From Sebastes aleutianus (taxonomy: Eukaryota; Chordata; Actinopteri; Perciformes; Sebastidae): DNA of 64,000 bases. Below, one piece after another: positions 38,801 to 48,149 of the stretch. The notes under the pieces were generated by a model that had not been told where the DNA came from, did not search any database, and was given only the letters and a program-made list of their open reading frames with translations. A program made the position numbers and the translations under genes. Each line of letters opens with the position of its first letter. Position 1 is the first letter of the stretch. The stretch spans positions 3,209,334-3,273,333 of the forward strand of contig CAKAKS010000060.1 in NCBI GenBank assembly GCA_916700875.1. The letters run 5' to 3'.

Positions 38801-41800
38801 TATAATAGTACATTTTATTTTAACATCCACATTCATATTTAATACACAACAGCTTTGTGAGGTATGTGTGTGTGTACTCCAATATCAGAAAAATGACAAA
38901 GACGCGTAATTGTTGCAGTAACCCCTCTCTCGTGGTAAATCTGTGTTCATCGTGTTAATTTTGCAGGTGGTGGTAAATGTTGATTTTAATCTATTTATTT
39001 ATGACTTTACATACTGCTTGTGAATTTGCCCCTGGGGACCAATAAAGCCTTGACTGATATATAATATAATAATTTATTTATCGATTATATTTTATATAAT
39101 AACCTGTAGTCTGCAAAGTAACTAAAGCTGTCATACAAATGTAGTGAGGTAAAAAGTACAATATCTCTGAGATGTAGTGGAGTATAAAATAGCAGAAAAC
39201 AGAAATACTTAAAGGTCCCATATTGTAAATAGTACGATTTTCATGTCTTTTATATTATGAAGCAGGTTTAAGTGTTTTATAAATACTGTGAAAGTATCGA
39301 AGCGCATAATATACAGAGAAATACACACAGCCCGTATTCAGAAATTGTGCGTTTGAAACAAGCCGTCAGGATTTATGTCCATTTGTGATGTCACAAATAT
39401 AAAATATTTAGACCATTACACGGTTTTAAACGTAAACATTCTAAATGTGTCCCAGTTTCTTCCTGGTTGCAGTGTATGTTAATGACATCAGCTGACAGGA
39501 GGTAAACACGGTCCCAAAGTGTTGCCAGGCAACACAATTCTGTTGCAATTCCGTTGAAATGCACTAAAACGGAGCATTTCAGACAGAGGGTAAATTCAGG
39601 TATATTCAAGCAGACAGTATGAGGAAAATAAAGGAAACGTTACAGCATGTAAACATGTTCTAGTAGAAACACAAAATACAAGTATGATCCTGAAAATGAT
39701 CACGTTATGGGACCTTTAAGGAAAGTCCAAGTACCTCGGATTTGTATTTAAGTACAGTACTTGAGTAAATGTACTTAGTTACTTTCCATCACTGGTAACG
39801 TAACTGAGTTAAGAAACACCATGGAATTAGTTAATGGTAGCTAGTTTAGCTAACATTACATATCAGGAAGGTGGCTATAAACAGTCTGTAACGTTATTTA
39901 CGTTCCGTTGTTCTATATGGCAATGGCCGCTGTAACGTTAGCCTCCTAACATGACAACAAGACACTACTACACGTTAATGTTCTCTAAAATTAACTCTCC
40001 CCTTAAAAAACGTTTTGGATCTACAAAATTGAATGACCTGGTTGAAACTAAAAACTACCGAAAACTTGCCCCTACTGAGGCTACGAGCTAACGTTAGCTT
40101 GTTAGTAGCAAGGTGCGAGCGGTTTGTTTTCTTTCCTGACAACTTCCGGTCAAGGGGTCAAGTACTGACGTAAACAGTACCTGTACTGTCGTAACAAAAC
40201 TGAGTAATTTCTAAGGTTACACACACACAAAAACATTTTATACATTTGACAGTTATTTATGACGTTACGGTATTTTTTTAATCCCACGAAAGGACAAGAA
40301 ACAAATTAAGACCTTTTTAAACTAAATTCAATACTTTCTAAACAAATTTCAATATTATTAAAGTTGAGATTAAATGAAAAATGCCTTTTTAACCCTTTTA
40401 AATCACCTCCCTGGTCATACTGTGCACCTATATAACAATATATGCAAAAAAATCCATTTATTCATATTTTTATATCAAAATCCAATTATCTTTTCTTCCT
40501 GTAAAACAAAATTTTACGTGAGCTTACGTACCAACCAATATTGTTGAATGAATACATAAAACCCATTCATACATCAATCTGCAACCTTTAGCGTCAAGGG
40601 TGGTGTGTATGGAGGATCCTTATCGCACTACATCCAAAGCCCCGTTATAATCAATGCGAAGGACTTGATTTAACCCCTTTTGTAAAGGCACTGTCACACA
40701 TTCGTGAAATGAACATTTGCCTCCTGTTGACTTCCATTCTATGTCAGCGAAGGAGCAAAAAAACATTTGCTTCCGATGGCGAAGAAAATTTGCATCTTCA
40801 AATTTGCTCTGTGTTGCTGTGCCCTAACTGTACACCGTTCAAATATTCTGTTTCACTGGGGAATACTCACAGTACAGAAGCTAAAGACGCTCTAACTTAT
40901 GTTTCACTCGGACTTGAAGGCCTTATTTTGAGATTATCAAATTCAATACTTTTTTAATACCTTTAATACCCCGCAGGTACCTTGCCCCAGCTCTAAAGGT
41001 CCAGTGTGTAGGATCTGGCGGTATCTAGCGGTGAGTTGAGGAGATTGCACGTCTCCTGTGTGTCAAGCGCGTTGGAGGGCTATGGTGGCCGACGCAAAAA
41101 CACAAATGACCCTCTCTAGAGCCATTTGGAGCAGAGCCAGTGAGTAGAGTATGTGTGTATGTGGGAAGTGAGTGGTGAAGAAAGAGAGAGAGAGAGAGTG
41201 GCGGTGACTATGGGAGCGAGTAAAGTTATCTACTCCGGCCCGAGCAGGAAAAGTTAACAGAGTTTGGTTTGTCCGTTCTGGGCTACTGTTGAAACATGGC
41301 GGTGCAACATGGCGGACTCTGTGAAGAAGACCCGCTCCCTATGTAGATATAAACGTCTCATTCTAAGGTAACGAAAACACAATTATCATCAATTATCACG
41401 TAATTATACACTAAAGAAAACCTTCTTATTAATATTATATTCCATTTCTGCCAATAGACCCCCACCTAAATATTACACACTGGTCCTTTAAAACAATTTA
41501 TGATACTTTCACAACAGAAGAAGAACCAAAGGAGAGACATGGAGCATTAAAACAAAACAAAGAGAGCGCTGAGAGTGTTGTTAAAGAGTTTTAATCAAGC
41601 AATAATCCAAAAAGCTTAGAACAGGATTGGGTTAGGAACAGGTCACCGGTCACCGGTCACAACAGTTTCACAACAGATACAAACGGTTACAAGTATCCAC
41701 TGCAAAGTTAAAAGGCGTTAACAAAACAGGGATCAGCACCGATCCACTGCTGGTTCAAACAAACTCTCTGACTGGGTCAAAGACACGTGAACCTGAGGTG

Positions 41801-44650
41801 AGCACACTGATGTGAGGGGGGGGGCACCGCCGGCACCCCCTCCTCATCCAAGACACTGGGGTTAGAGAACAGCATCACACGAGTTTTGGTTTTCAAATGT
41901 TCTGCTGGAGCCTGATTCATACAGTAATCACTCCTGCGTTGCATTACATGACTGATTCTGTCTGCCATTCAACAAATTAATATGCAAATTTTAAATTTGA
42001 TCTGTTCTTTATGAGTCTACATTTCTGCTTGAATAGCTAATGTTCATGCAAAGTTTATTTTCCCTCCAATTAGCACATCGTTATATCTCCGTAATTTGAA
42101 ATGATCAAACATCCGTTATCATTCAAATGCAGATTTCCTGCAGTTGTTTCGTGCCCTGAGGACTTATGAAACAAATCTCTCGTGCCGTCTTAACATTTTC
42201 TCAAAGCCCAGACTCGGGCTCGGATTAAAAATTATGTAAATAAATCAGACAAAGGACATGAAAAAGAAAAAGGGATCGGTTTATAAATGTCTCCACACCT
42301 GCCACATATTTAAAACAATCCAGCATTACTGAAAAAAAGCATGCATATTGAAGATCCAACAGAAAACACTGACACAATCTTTCCCCAAAAATACTGCAGC
42401 CTAGAAGTCAAAGTATGCATTTAAGAACGTCTGTGCACACAGACAGGCAGGGCGGATCAGAAGTTAAGCTAAAAAATATCTGTCTTCATGAGGAATTCTT
42501 GCTGGGAAATAAGTGTTTGCAGCAGAAAGTTAGTGCAGGTTGATCTTTTGCTAGAGGCAACGGAGGTGGGGCGAACCTGTCGGTCGTTCCTTAAAGATGC
42601 TAACACTTATCTTTTGAAGGCAAACCCTTGGTGAATACATAAATATATATTTGTACAACTTTGTTTATAGTAAACCTGTCATCAATATGGAGAGCAATGT
42701 ACAATTTTATGGCATAAAGAATGAGAAAATCAAACAGCAACTAGCCTAATGTTGAATGAAAGCTTCACAATTTGTTCTGTTGACATTTTTTCCCTGAACA
42801 TTTCTTGAGCAAAACACTATCTGGTCTGCACATGTAGCTTACAGCATAAATAAGATCATTTTTTATCCTGAATCCTACACTGAACACCTTTTCATAGTTG
42901 ACATAAGGCGTGGGGGAAATGCACCGTGTGCATGCTGTTGAGTGGTTTCTTTGCAATTACCTTGGCAAACCTGCTGATTAAGCGCTCTGCAGGGTTAGAA
43001 ATAGAATAGAATAGAATAGAAAAAAAAGCTTATAATCAGAGAGGATTTGGTTCGTTGTACCATAGCTAGCTCTCCTTTCAATCCGTCATCAGTGATAGCC
43101 GTGTTTTAAGACGGCAGTCAAAATGAGCAGACTGATGATGGGACATACGGAGCAGTACATTTCCTCTTTCTGAGAGCACTACAAGAGGCTTTGGGATTTA
43201 GCTTCAGCATGTTGCTGTAATGTTGTCAAGATAACCAAGATTTCAATGCTGTTGTGAACTCCATATTTTCACCACATTTGGCATCCCCATTTCATCACCA
43301 CCTCCAGAGGGCATCACTGAGTGCACACGGACTAAAAAAAGGAGTGGAACCACCACCAGAGCTGCAGTCTGGTTCTTAATGGCTGCTGGCGACAGAGCCG
43401 GGCAACCCATCTTGTCTGGAAGTGGATCCCAGTCTGTCTAAAACTGATGGACAAACTGGTGCCAGGAGTACACACAGCAACACTAAACCAATATAAAAAC
43501 TGTTTTTTGTCAAAGTCAGTAAGGTTTTTATATCTACTAATGATCAAAATGATGGGATCTTGACAACACTAGCGTACAAAGTAATTATAAAGCAACGCAG
43601 GCTCCAGTGCCTCCTAATATGAACCACTTACCTGCAAGATAAGATAAGCCCGTTCTGACTTTACAGAATGCAGACTCTTGTATATATATTCCCGAACAGG
43701 GGATGATAATAATGCTCCTACTCTAATACATATCATTATATGTTAATATACATCTCTTTGATCATTCATAGCATAATGTGATCATCGCTGACTTTCAGAG
43801 ACTGACTGCTGTACTGTGCAAACAGCAGTGAAGTACCTCCCTGTGGCTGACTTATCACAGATGTTTAAAGATGACCCCGGAGACAGAGACATCAAAGACA
43901 CTCTACAAAGAAGCTCTGCAGAGTAATGCCTCTGCAAGAATCCGAAATAATGTACCACCATTACATTTAAATGATCCGGGCGTGAATTTCCCCGTCTCTG
44001 ACATCACCATCCTCCTCATTAAGGAAAGTACCTGAACTGAAACACGGCTGTTCTTAACTCCAGTTTGACGTTTCTAATAAACAATCTGCATAACGGCAGC
44101 GAACAAATCCACCAAATCACATCTACAACAGATATATTAAATTTAACTGAAGAGAGAAAAAATGCTACTAATGTCAGTACCATTCAAATAAAAGAAAAAA
44201 AACAGAACAATATAGAAATGTATCCTTAAATGATTCAAAATCACAGCTCTTTGTAATAAAACAAATCCCACCCAAAGTCATTATCCAGTGTCGACAAATA
44301 ACCTATGAGCCAGTTATTGTGAATCAAAAGGACGATGTCAGACTTCGGTTCACCATAAAAAACGACAGTTAAACCAACACAAATCTATATGACAAATATG
44401 TTGCAACAAATTCTTACAAGATCTGTTAAAAGAATCAGAAGTAAAAAGTGGTTCTGGGAGCGAATCAGCAGAATGAACAGATACATGAGAAGGGTCGAGT
44501 TTTCATCCTCGACTCTCCCTGCTTCCTCACCTTGCTCTTCCTCTTCTTGTCCCCTCCAAAGAACTTCCCAATCTGATCCAGGAGGCCGGGGCTCTTCTTC
44601 CTCCGGCCCAGCCCGAAGGCGGCCTGTGCAGAGCTGCTTGCGGATGCCAT
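27096..44650 (-). CDS. mbp: mbp, myelin basic protein (classic form)
   Basis: Minus-strand exons at 44531-44650, 33289-33393, 33096-33122, 32208-32237 (candidate), 30381-30464 and 27096-27128 are all phase 0 and join to a protein of about 132 aa (122 without the candidate exon). MBP is a basic, intrinsically disordered protein that zips the cytoplasmic faces of the myelin membrane. Seen here: LLDQIGKFFGGDKKRK (mammals have ILDSIGRFFGGD), ENAVVHFFRTIV (mammals ENPVVHFFKNIV), GTLTRIFKM (mammals GTLSKIFKLG) and the C-terminal SRSASPAKR. The mammalian 26-aa exon 2 was not found. ATG 44650 opens the frame and follows a TTTAAA box by 61 bp. Convergent with znf236. Teleosts can have two mbp copies; which paralogue this is cannot be decided here. 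Confidence 0.9.
27129..30380 (-). other. mbp intron, no feature seen
   Basis: 3.25 kb of AT-rich DNA between the last two coding exons. No coding exon, RNA gene or named repeat end recognised. Confidence 0.55.
30381..30464 (-). CDS. mbp: mbp exon ending GTLTRIFKM
   Basis: The acceptor ctccctctggcag and donor ATG|gtaaaa give 84 bp, phase 0: GDQKSQSAKAKKASAGDG then KGTLTRIFKM. It matches mammalian exon 6 (GTLSKIFKLG) but is shorter (28 versus about 41 residues), lacking the Gly/Arg-rich start. Confidence 0.9.
30465..32207 (-). other. mbp intron with AT tract
   Basis: 1.7 kb containing the AT microsatellite at 31573-31602. Nothing else recognised. Confidence 0.55.
31573..31602. repeat. AT microsatellite
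   Basis: Uninterrupted AT dinucleotides over 30 bp. Confidence 0.95.
32208..32237 (-). CDS. mbp: Candidate mbp 30-bp micro-exon, WRGLAAKIGL
   Basis: The acceptor ctctacacatctag and donor CTG|gtacgt flank ten codons in phase 0, in the right order between the neighbouring mbp exons. The RGL start resembles mammalian exon 5 (GRGLSLSRFSW). The acceptor uses TAG and the similarity is short, so this could be chance; the transcript would be in frame with or without it. Confidence 0.55.
32238..33095 (-). other. mbp intron, G-rich patch
   Basis: About 860 bp. At 32,340-32,450 the + strand is strongly purine-rich with runs of G (a 10-G run and a 7-G run). No gene recognised. Confidence 0.55.
33096..33122 (-). 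CDS. mbp: mbp 27-bp micro-exon, VSPNPPKSR
   Basis: The acceptor taactcctcttcag and donor AGG|gtgagt flank nine codons. It matches the proline-rich segment after VVHFF in mammals (TPRTPPPSQGK), which carries MAP-kinase sites and an SH3-ligand-like PxxP. Here SPNPP keeps one S-P site. Confidence 0.85.
33289..33393 (-). CDS. mbp: mbp exon with the VVHFF segment
   Basis: The acceptor tttccctcccag ends just before 33393 and the donor ACGATC|gtgagt follows 33289; 105 bp, phase 0. It reads GSFRGALSPGPQKASATS then RKRGAENAVVHFFRTI. The central amphipathic VVHFF helix of MBP, a membrane- and calmodulin-binding site and the main autoantigenic segment in mammals, is intact. Confidence 0.93.
34769..34789. 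repeat. TG microsatellite
   Basis: Ten TG units. Confidence 0.9.
35772..35833. repeat. AC microsatellite
   Basis: About 60 bp of AC with two interruptions (gc, at). Confidence 0.95.
36118..36905. mobile_element. MITE-like repeat interrupted by a hAT-like end
   Basis: The left end ttaaaggagtagttagacat and inner aataaagactggacacagct match the family at 12470-12845, and the right half has tagtctttatgctaagctaa in mirror order. Between them at about 36,411 a tagggatgagttatga start, like the hAT termini in this window, begins an AT-rich insert whose right end I cannot find. Confidence 0.5.
36795..36817. repeat. GCTAA pentanucleotide tract
   Basis: Four to five copies of gctaa within the MITE copy. 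Confidence 0.8.
37653..38068 (+). mobile_element. Dispersed repeat, copy 1 (CCTCCGCCAA-type ends)
   Basis: attactgccgcgcggttccc at the left and cgtccggccaaggctgtcgg near the right. It shares long segments with 55044-55502, including acttcatcattttatcc, aaatttgtgtgaaattgtca, tttgaccaccaaaa and acccaaaaacataa, in the same orientation. No coding capacity. Confidence 0.7.
38547..38569. repeat. GATT tetranucleotide tract
   Basis: Five to six copies of gatt. Confidence 0.85.
39208..39720. mobile_element. MITE, CTTAAAGGTCCCATA inverted ends
   Basis: The left end cttaaaggtcccata and right end tatgggacctttaag are exact 15-bp inverted copies. The TTAA inside each end fits a TTAA target. 513 bp; a 72-aa minus-strand frame within it is not a recognised protein. 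Confidence 0.75.
40994..41490. mobile_element. MITE, TAAAGGTCCAGTGTGTA inverted ends
   Basis: The left end taaaggtccagtgtgta and right end tacacactggtccttta match 16 of 17 bases in inverse orientation. The inside holds gaaacatggcggtgcaacat and tatgtagatataaacg. A very common percomorph repeat family. No transposase. Confidence 0.75.
42998..43020. repeat. GAATA pentanucleotide tract
   Basis: Four copies of the 5-bp unit atagaatagaatag. Confidence 0.85.
44531..44650 (-). CDS. mbp: mbp exon 1 (classic start)
   Basis: 40 residues from MASASSSAQAAFGLGRRKK to GGDKKRKSK, then the donor AAG|gtgagg. The ATG context is accATGg. The SPGLLDQIGKFFGGD segment is the conserved membrane-binding amphipathic stretch of MBP. 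Reading through the donor would add 21 residues before a stop, formally like the mammalian golli form that reads into the intron. Confidence 0.93.
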
Positions 44651-44710
44651 GGTTGTAGTAGTGGTTGGTAGTATATTTTGTACTTGTCAAATGTGGGGTT
44701 CTTGTCTCTC

Positions 44711-44716
44711 TTTAAA
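44711..44716 (-). promoter_or_regulatory. mbp: TATA-like TTTAAA of the classic mbp promoter
   Basis: On the minus strand the sequence ctctcatttaaagagaga lies 61 bp before the ATG, downstream of a long pyrimidine-rich tract. That spacing would give a 5' UTR of about 30 nt. It lies between the golli stop and the mbp ATG. Inferred from position only. Confidence 0.4.
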
Positions 44717-44782
44717 TGAGAGACCGAAAAACAGAGGAGGGAAAAGAGAAAAGAGAGGGAGGGAGGGAAAAAAAAAGCTAGC

Positions 44783-45090
44783 CTATTCTAGGTCCTGTTC
44801 GGGGCTCTCCGAACCGCACTCTGAACCCGCTCCGCTGTGTTCCTGGATGGTCTGTAGCTCGTCCGATTCGGAGGGTCGCTCTTTGAAGGTGTTGTCCTCT
44901 CGGCCCGGGGCATCTCGGGAGAAGAGGCGGGCCAGGTGGGGGCGTGGCGTGGCGGCATCGGGGTCAGCTGTGCTGGCGTCGGGCCAGGGCTGGCGGGGGC
45001 CCTCAGCGCCCTCAGCGCCCGTGGAGTCAGTCACCACCGGCTTCTCCGAGACGCAGCCATTGTTCTGGTTCGCATCTGCCTCACCCAGGC
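44783..45090 (-). CDS. mbp: golli-specific exon of the mbp locus, with in-frame stop
   Basis: The acceptor gttgtttctgcgcag ends just before 45090; the frame enters in phase 1 and runs 101 codons to TAG at 44785-44783. GEADANQNNG near the start and FSRDAPGREDNTFKERPSE followed by SDELQTIQE match mammalian golli-MBP closely (mammals have FKDRPSE). Golli proteins are alternative products of an upstream promoter, found in neurons and immune cells and linked to calcium entry at the plasma membrane. In mammals this frame continues into the classic mbp start; here it ends SPEQDLE plus stop, 133 bp before the mbp ATG. An ATG at 45139 lies in the intron and is an unlikely start. Confidence 0.85.
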
Positions 45091-46739
45091 CTGCGCAGAA
45101 ACAACAAGGGTCATCTATGGGCTCAGGCCTGCATGGCACACAACAAACCGCAGCGGCACAATGAGCTCTTTTGACAAGACCGTGCCCTTCTTCCTGCTGC
45201 AGCAGAGACCAGCAGAGCTAACATTTCACATTTTAACTGGGACGAACCTTACCTGCCCAACGGGAAAAGGTAGAAATGTGAGATTAAAGATAACTGAAAA
45301 GTGTTAACTTAATTCCTGTTTTATCTCTGAGGGCACTTTCACCACTTTCTGTTTTCTTAGGTGCAGACTTTGGAGTCAAAACAACTGCAGCTTCATTTGA
45401 TAAGAGCACGATGCAATGCAAGAATGCTTGCTCAAATCATTTATCGATTTATTACAGTAATACAATTAATAGTGGGCTCACACAATTTTACATGAGAGGC
45501 TTCTTAAAAATGCCACCGAAATAAACAGAAATCTCCCTCAAATGTTATGGCTGCACCACCTTTGCAACAGAGTCAACCCTGTGTACAGTAGTGCATCACA
45601 TCTCATCTCTCCTCATTATCATGGCTCATTTTTCACCCCTGTAAAAAACAACGTTCCAGCACATTAGTTCCAATGAGATGGAAATACAGCTGCCTCTCTA
45701 ACGTCCACTTTGACAGCTTTCCATCAAGTTAGCCAGCTCCCACAGCAGAGAGGACATCCAGTGCATTCCTGTCTCCAAAACAATATACACACTGTACTGG
45801 CAGAAATGGTGTAGCACTACACCAGAGAATCTGCATGCTAATATTGGGCTGAGACAGTGGCCTGTTGTCAGAGCTGAATAGTTATTACAGAGAAACAATG
45901 GGCCCAGTGTAACTAAAATAACTCCTATAAGTATGGATTTTCAACCCGATGCACGTTGACACTTATCTGATTTGGGGCCCGAGAGCTACGAGGCTGCTGT
46001 CTCCTGGTGCAGCGCTGCCATGTAGAAGTTTATGCTATGATTTCTTACAATTTTAGATGGAATTACTCCTAACAAAAAAAAAAATGCATCTGTAGCAGCA
46101 ACACCAGCATAATATTCTCTCATTATTTGGTACAATGAGTTCTTCAGCTTGATTTCCCTCTGGCAGATTTGTAAGTCATGTATAAAATGTGAAAACAGAT
46201 GAAGAGTAGGCGCAAATATGAGTTGGTTTGTAGAGAATTAATGTTCTTTTAAGAAAAGGAGCCCAGAGGAGCCACTATTTGTCAAACACGCATCACTGCT
46301 CCACATATAAAGGGTTACCACGCCTTCGTCAAAACGATGTTTATGGAAAACGTTCAACTTGGTTGTTTCTCTTTTATCGTAGGCGTTTATCCAGAAGCGA
46401 GACTGAGGGATGATGATGTGTAACTGTCTTCTACCAGATGGATACCTGCGGCATTTTTCATGAAGTTTTCAGAGGAGAAAAAAGTTTTAAATGCAGTCAG
46501 CATTCAAAAGTGTTGTTGTGAGCAATGTAAGCAAACGGCGACAGATGCAGAGACAAGAGACACTACAGGCAAAAACAAGAAAAAATGTTTATCATGCAAT
46601 GGTCAATTTTGAGATTTTGGGCTATTTTGCTTCCATAACATGTCTTCTTTAAGACTAGTGGAAAGAAAACATCCAAAAGACACATTTAGGTGTTTATTTT
46701 ACTACACTTTGTCTATTTGTGTCTGTATATTTCTTCTAA

Positions 46740-47470
46740 ATTCACCAAAAGTTTGCATTAGATAATGTCTCATTTGCAAATTTAAACATAATATTTCAGA
46801 AAACTTGTAATACAGAAAATAATTGTCTTAATGTGAGTAATCAACTGGGGAAGTTTCATGGTGATCTGTATTAGTTAACATTTTGTTTCCTATTCAGCTG
46901 TAGTGTCCTGCAAAATGTATGAAATGTTATCTCTAAAGGCCGTTTTCTCAAAATGAGGTTTTTCCTCAGACTCTGAGCCAGAAATCTCCACTTCAGTAGC
47001 ACTTCATAAACCAAACTTTTCCAGTTTCATTCCTATCTATATTCTGAAGGTTTTTACCGAGGGGGTTTGTTCATATATCATAGCCTGATTTATATAACAT
47101 TTTTGTTCCTAACAACATAGCAAAAATTGTTGTTTTTTTTTATGGCTGTTGTTGACTGTATTTTCTGATTTACAGAGTGATAAAAAGAAATATCCAAAAT
47201 CCCCTCTGTAAAAACATTTGACTTTAATGTGTGAGCAAAATGAAGCAAACATTTTTAACCAGGCTTCATCCAATGTTCAGATTTCTGTTCTGCAAATGTA
47301 TGCAAATTAGTGCATATTTAATAAGAGAATGCCTCATTTGCAAATTTAAACATACAATTTCAGAAAAACGTGTAATACAAAAAAAAATAATTGCCTTAAT
47401 TTAAGTAATCAGCTGGGGAAGTTTCATGGTGATATGTATTAGGTAATAAAAACGTACCCTATTCACCTGG
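46740..47470. repeat. Direct repeat pair of about 140 bp within a dispersed repeat
   Basis: Bases 46,769-46,890 and 47,330-47,460 share ctcatttgcaaatttaaaca, then tcagaaaa, tgtaatac, and ggggaagtttcatggtgat in the same order and orientation. The copies differ by scattered bases and small indels. Confidence 0.75.
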
Positions 47471-48149
47471 GGTATGTCGGTTTTGATGTATCTCATCATC
47501 TCATCAGTTGCTTCACTATAGAATGAAAGCTCATTTTTCTTCAAACAAATGTCTGATAGGTAAGGACACCAATAAGCACCATTTTTTTTAACACCTTCTG
47601 TGATAAGACATGACGGTAAAAAGGCTTGAATAAAAATGATCTCTTTAGCACATCCACTACCTAGATGGCTGCTGCAACCTGGCCACATACACACTACGCA
47701 CCGCTGTAAAAAGTACTTAGTGAAAGTTGTCTCATTCAGTGTGTCTCATTTCCTCATAATTCCACTCTTGAAAAGTTGAAAATGCCATTTTGAGACATTG
47801 AAAGTCCTCATTGTAAACTACTAAAGTTCTCGCTGCTTTAAGGCAGATGACACATCCCATCCAAAGACTTTCTCTAAAGGATTTATTTCTTAAGAGCTTT
47901 AACTGCACAGCAAAATAAAAGAATAAAATGAGCAAAAATAAGATGTCAAGTCAGGTTTTAGTCAGATAGGAAGAAGCTGATATTAAAGCCACTATCTGTA
48001 AAAAAAAAAAAAAAAAATATGCGCGATTGCCTTTCAAATGATTCTGATGGCAAAAATGAAACAATCGGAGCAAATTGGTGCAATCTAAGTGTTGCTTTCA
48101 GCCCGTTTGTCTCTGTGTGCCGGAGTCAGATATAGGGGAGAAAGGGAAG

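Larger units (their letters stand above)
33394..44530 (-). other. First mbp intron (11 kb), repeat-laden
   Basis: Separates mbp exon 1 from the VVHFF exon. It contains TG and AC microsatellites, repeat family members at 36118-36905, 37653-38068, 39208-39720 and 40994-41490, and short tandem tracts, each listed separately. No further coding exon was recognised in the rest. Confidence 0.6.

Noticed and set aside
44783..45139. Use of the ATG at 45139 as the golli start
   Set aside because: The similarity to mammalian golli begins right after the acceptor at 45,091, and the residues before it (PCRPEPIDDPCCFC) look like intron translation.
44649..45164. 171-aa + strand frame, one of the longest in the window
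   Set aside because: It lies antisense to the golli exon and mbp start; the minus strand carries clearly conserved protein, so this frame is a shadow of GC-rich coding DNA.
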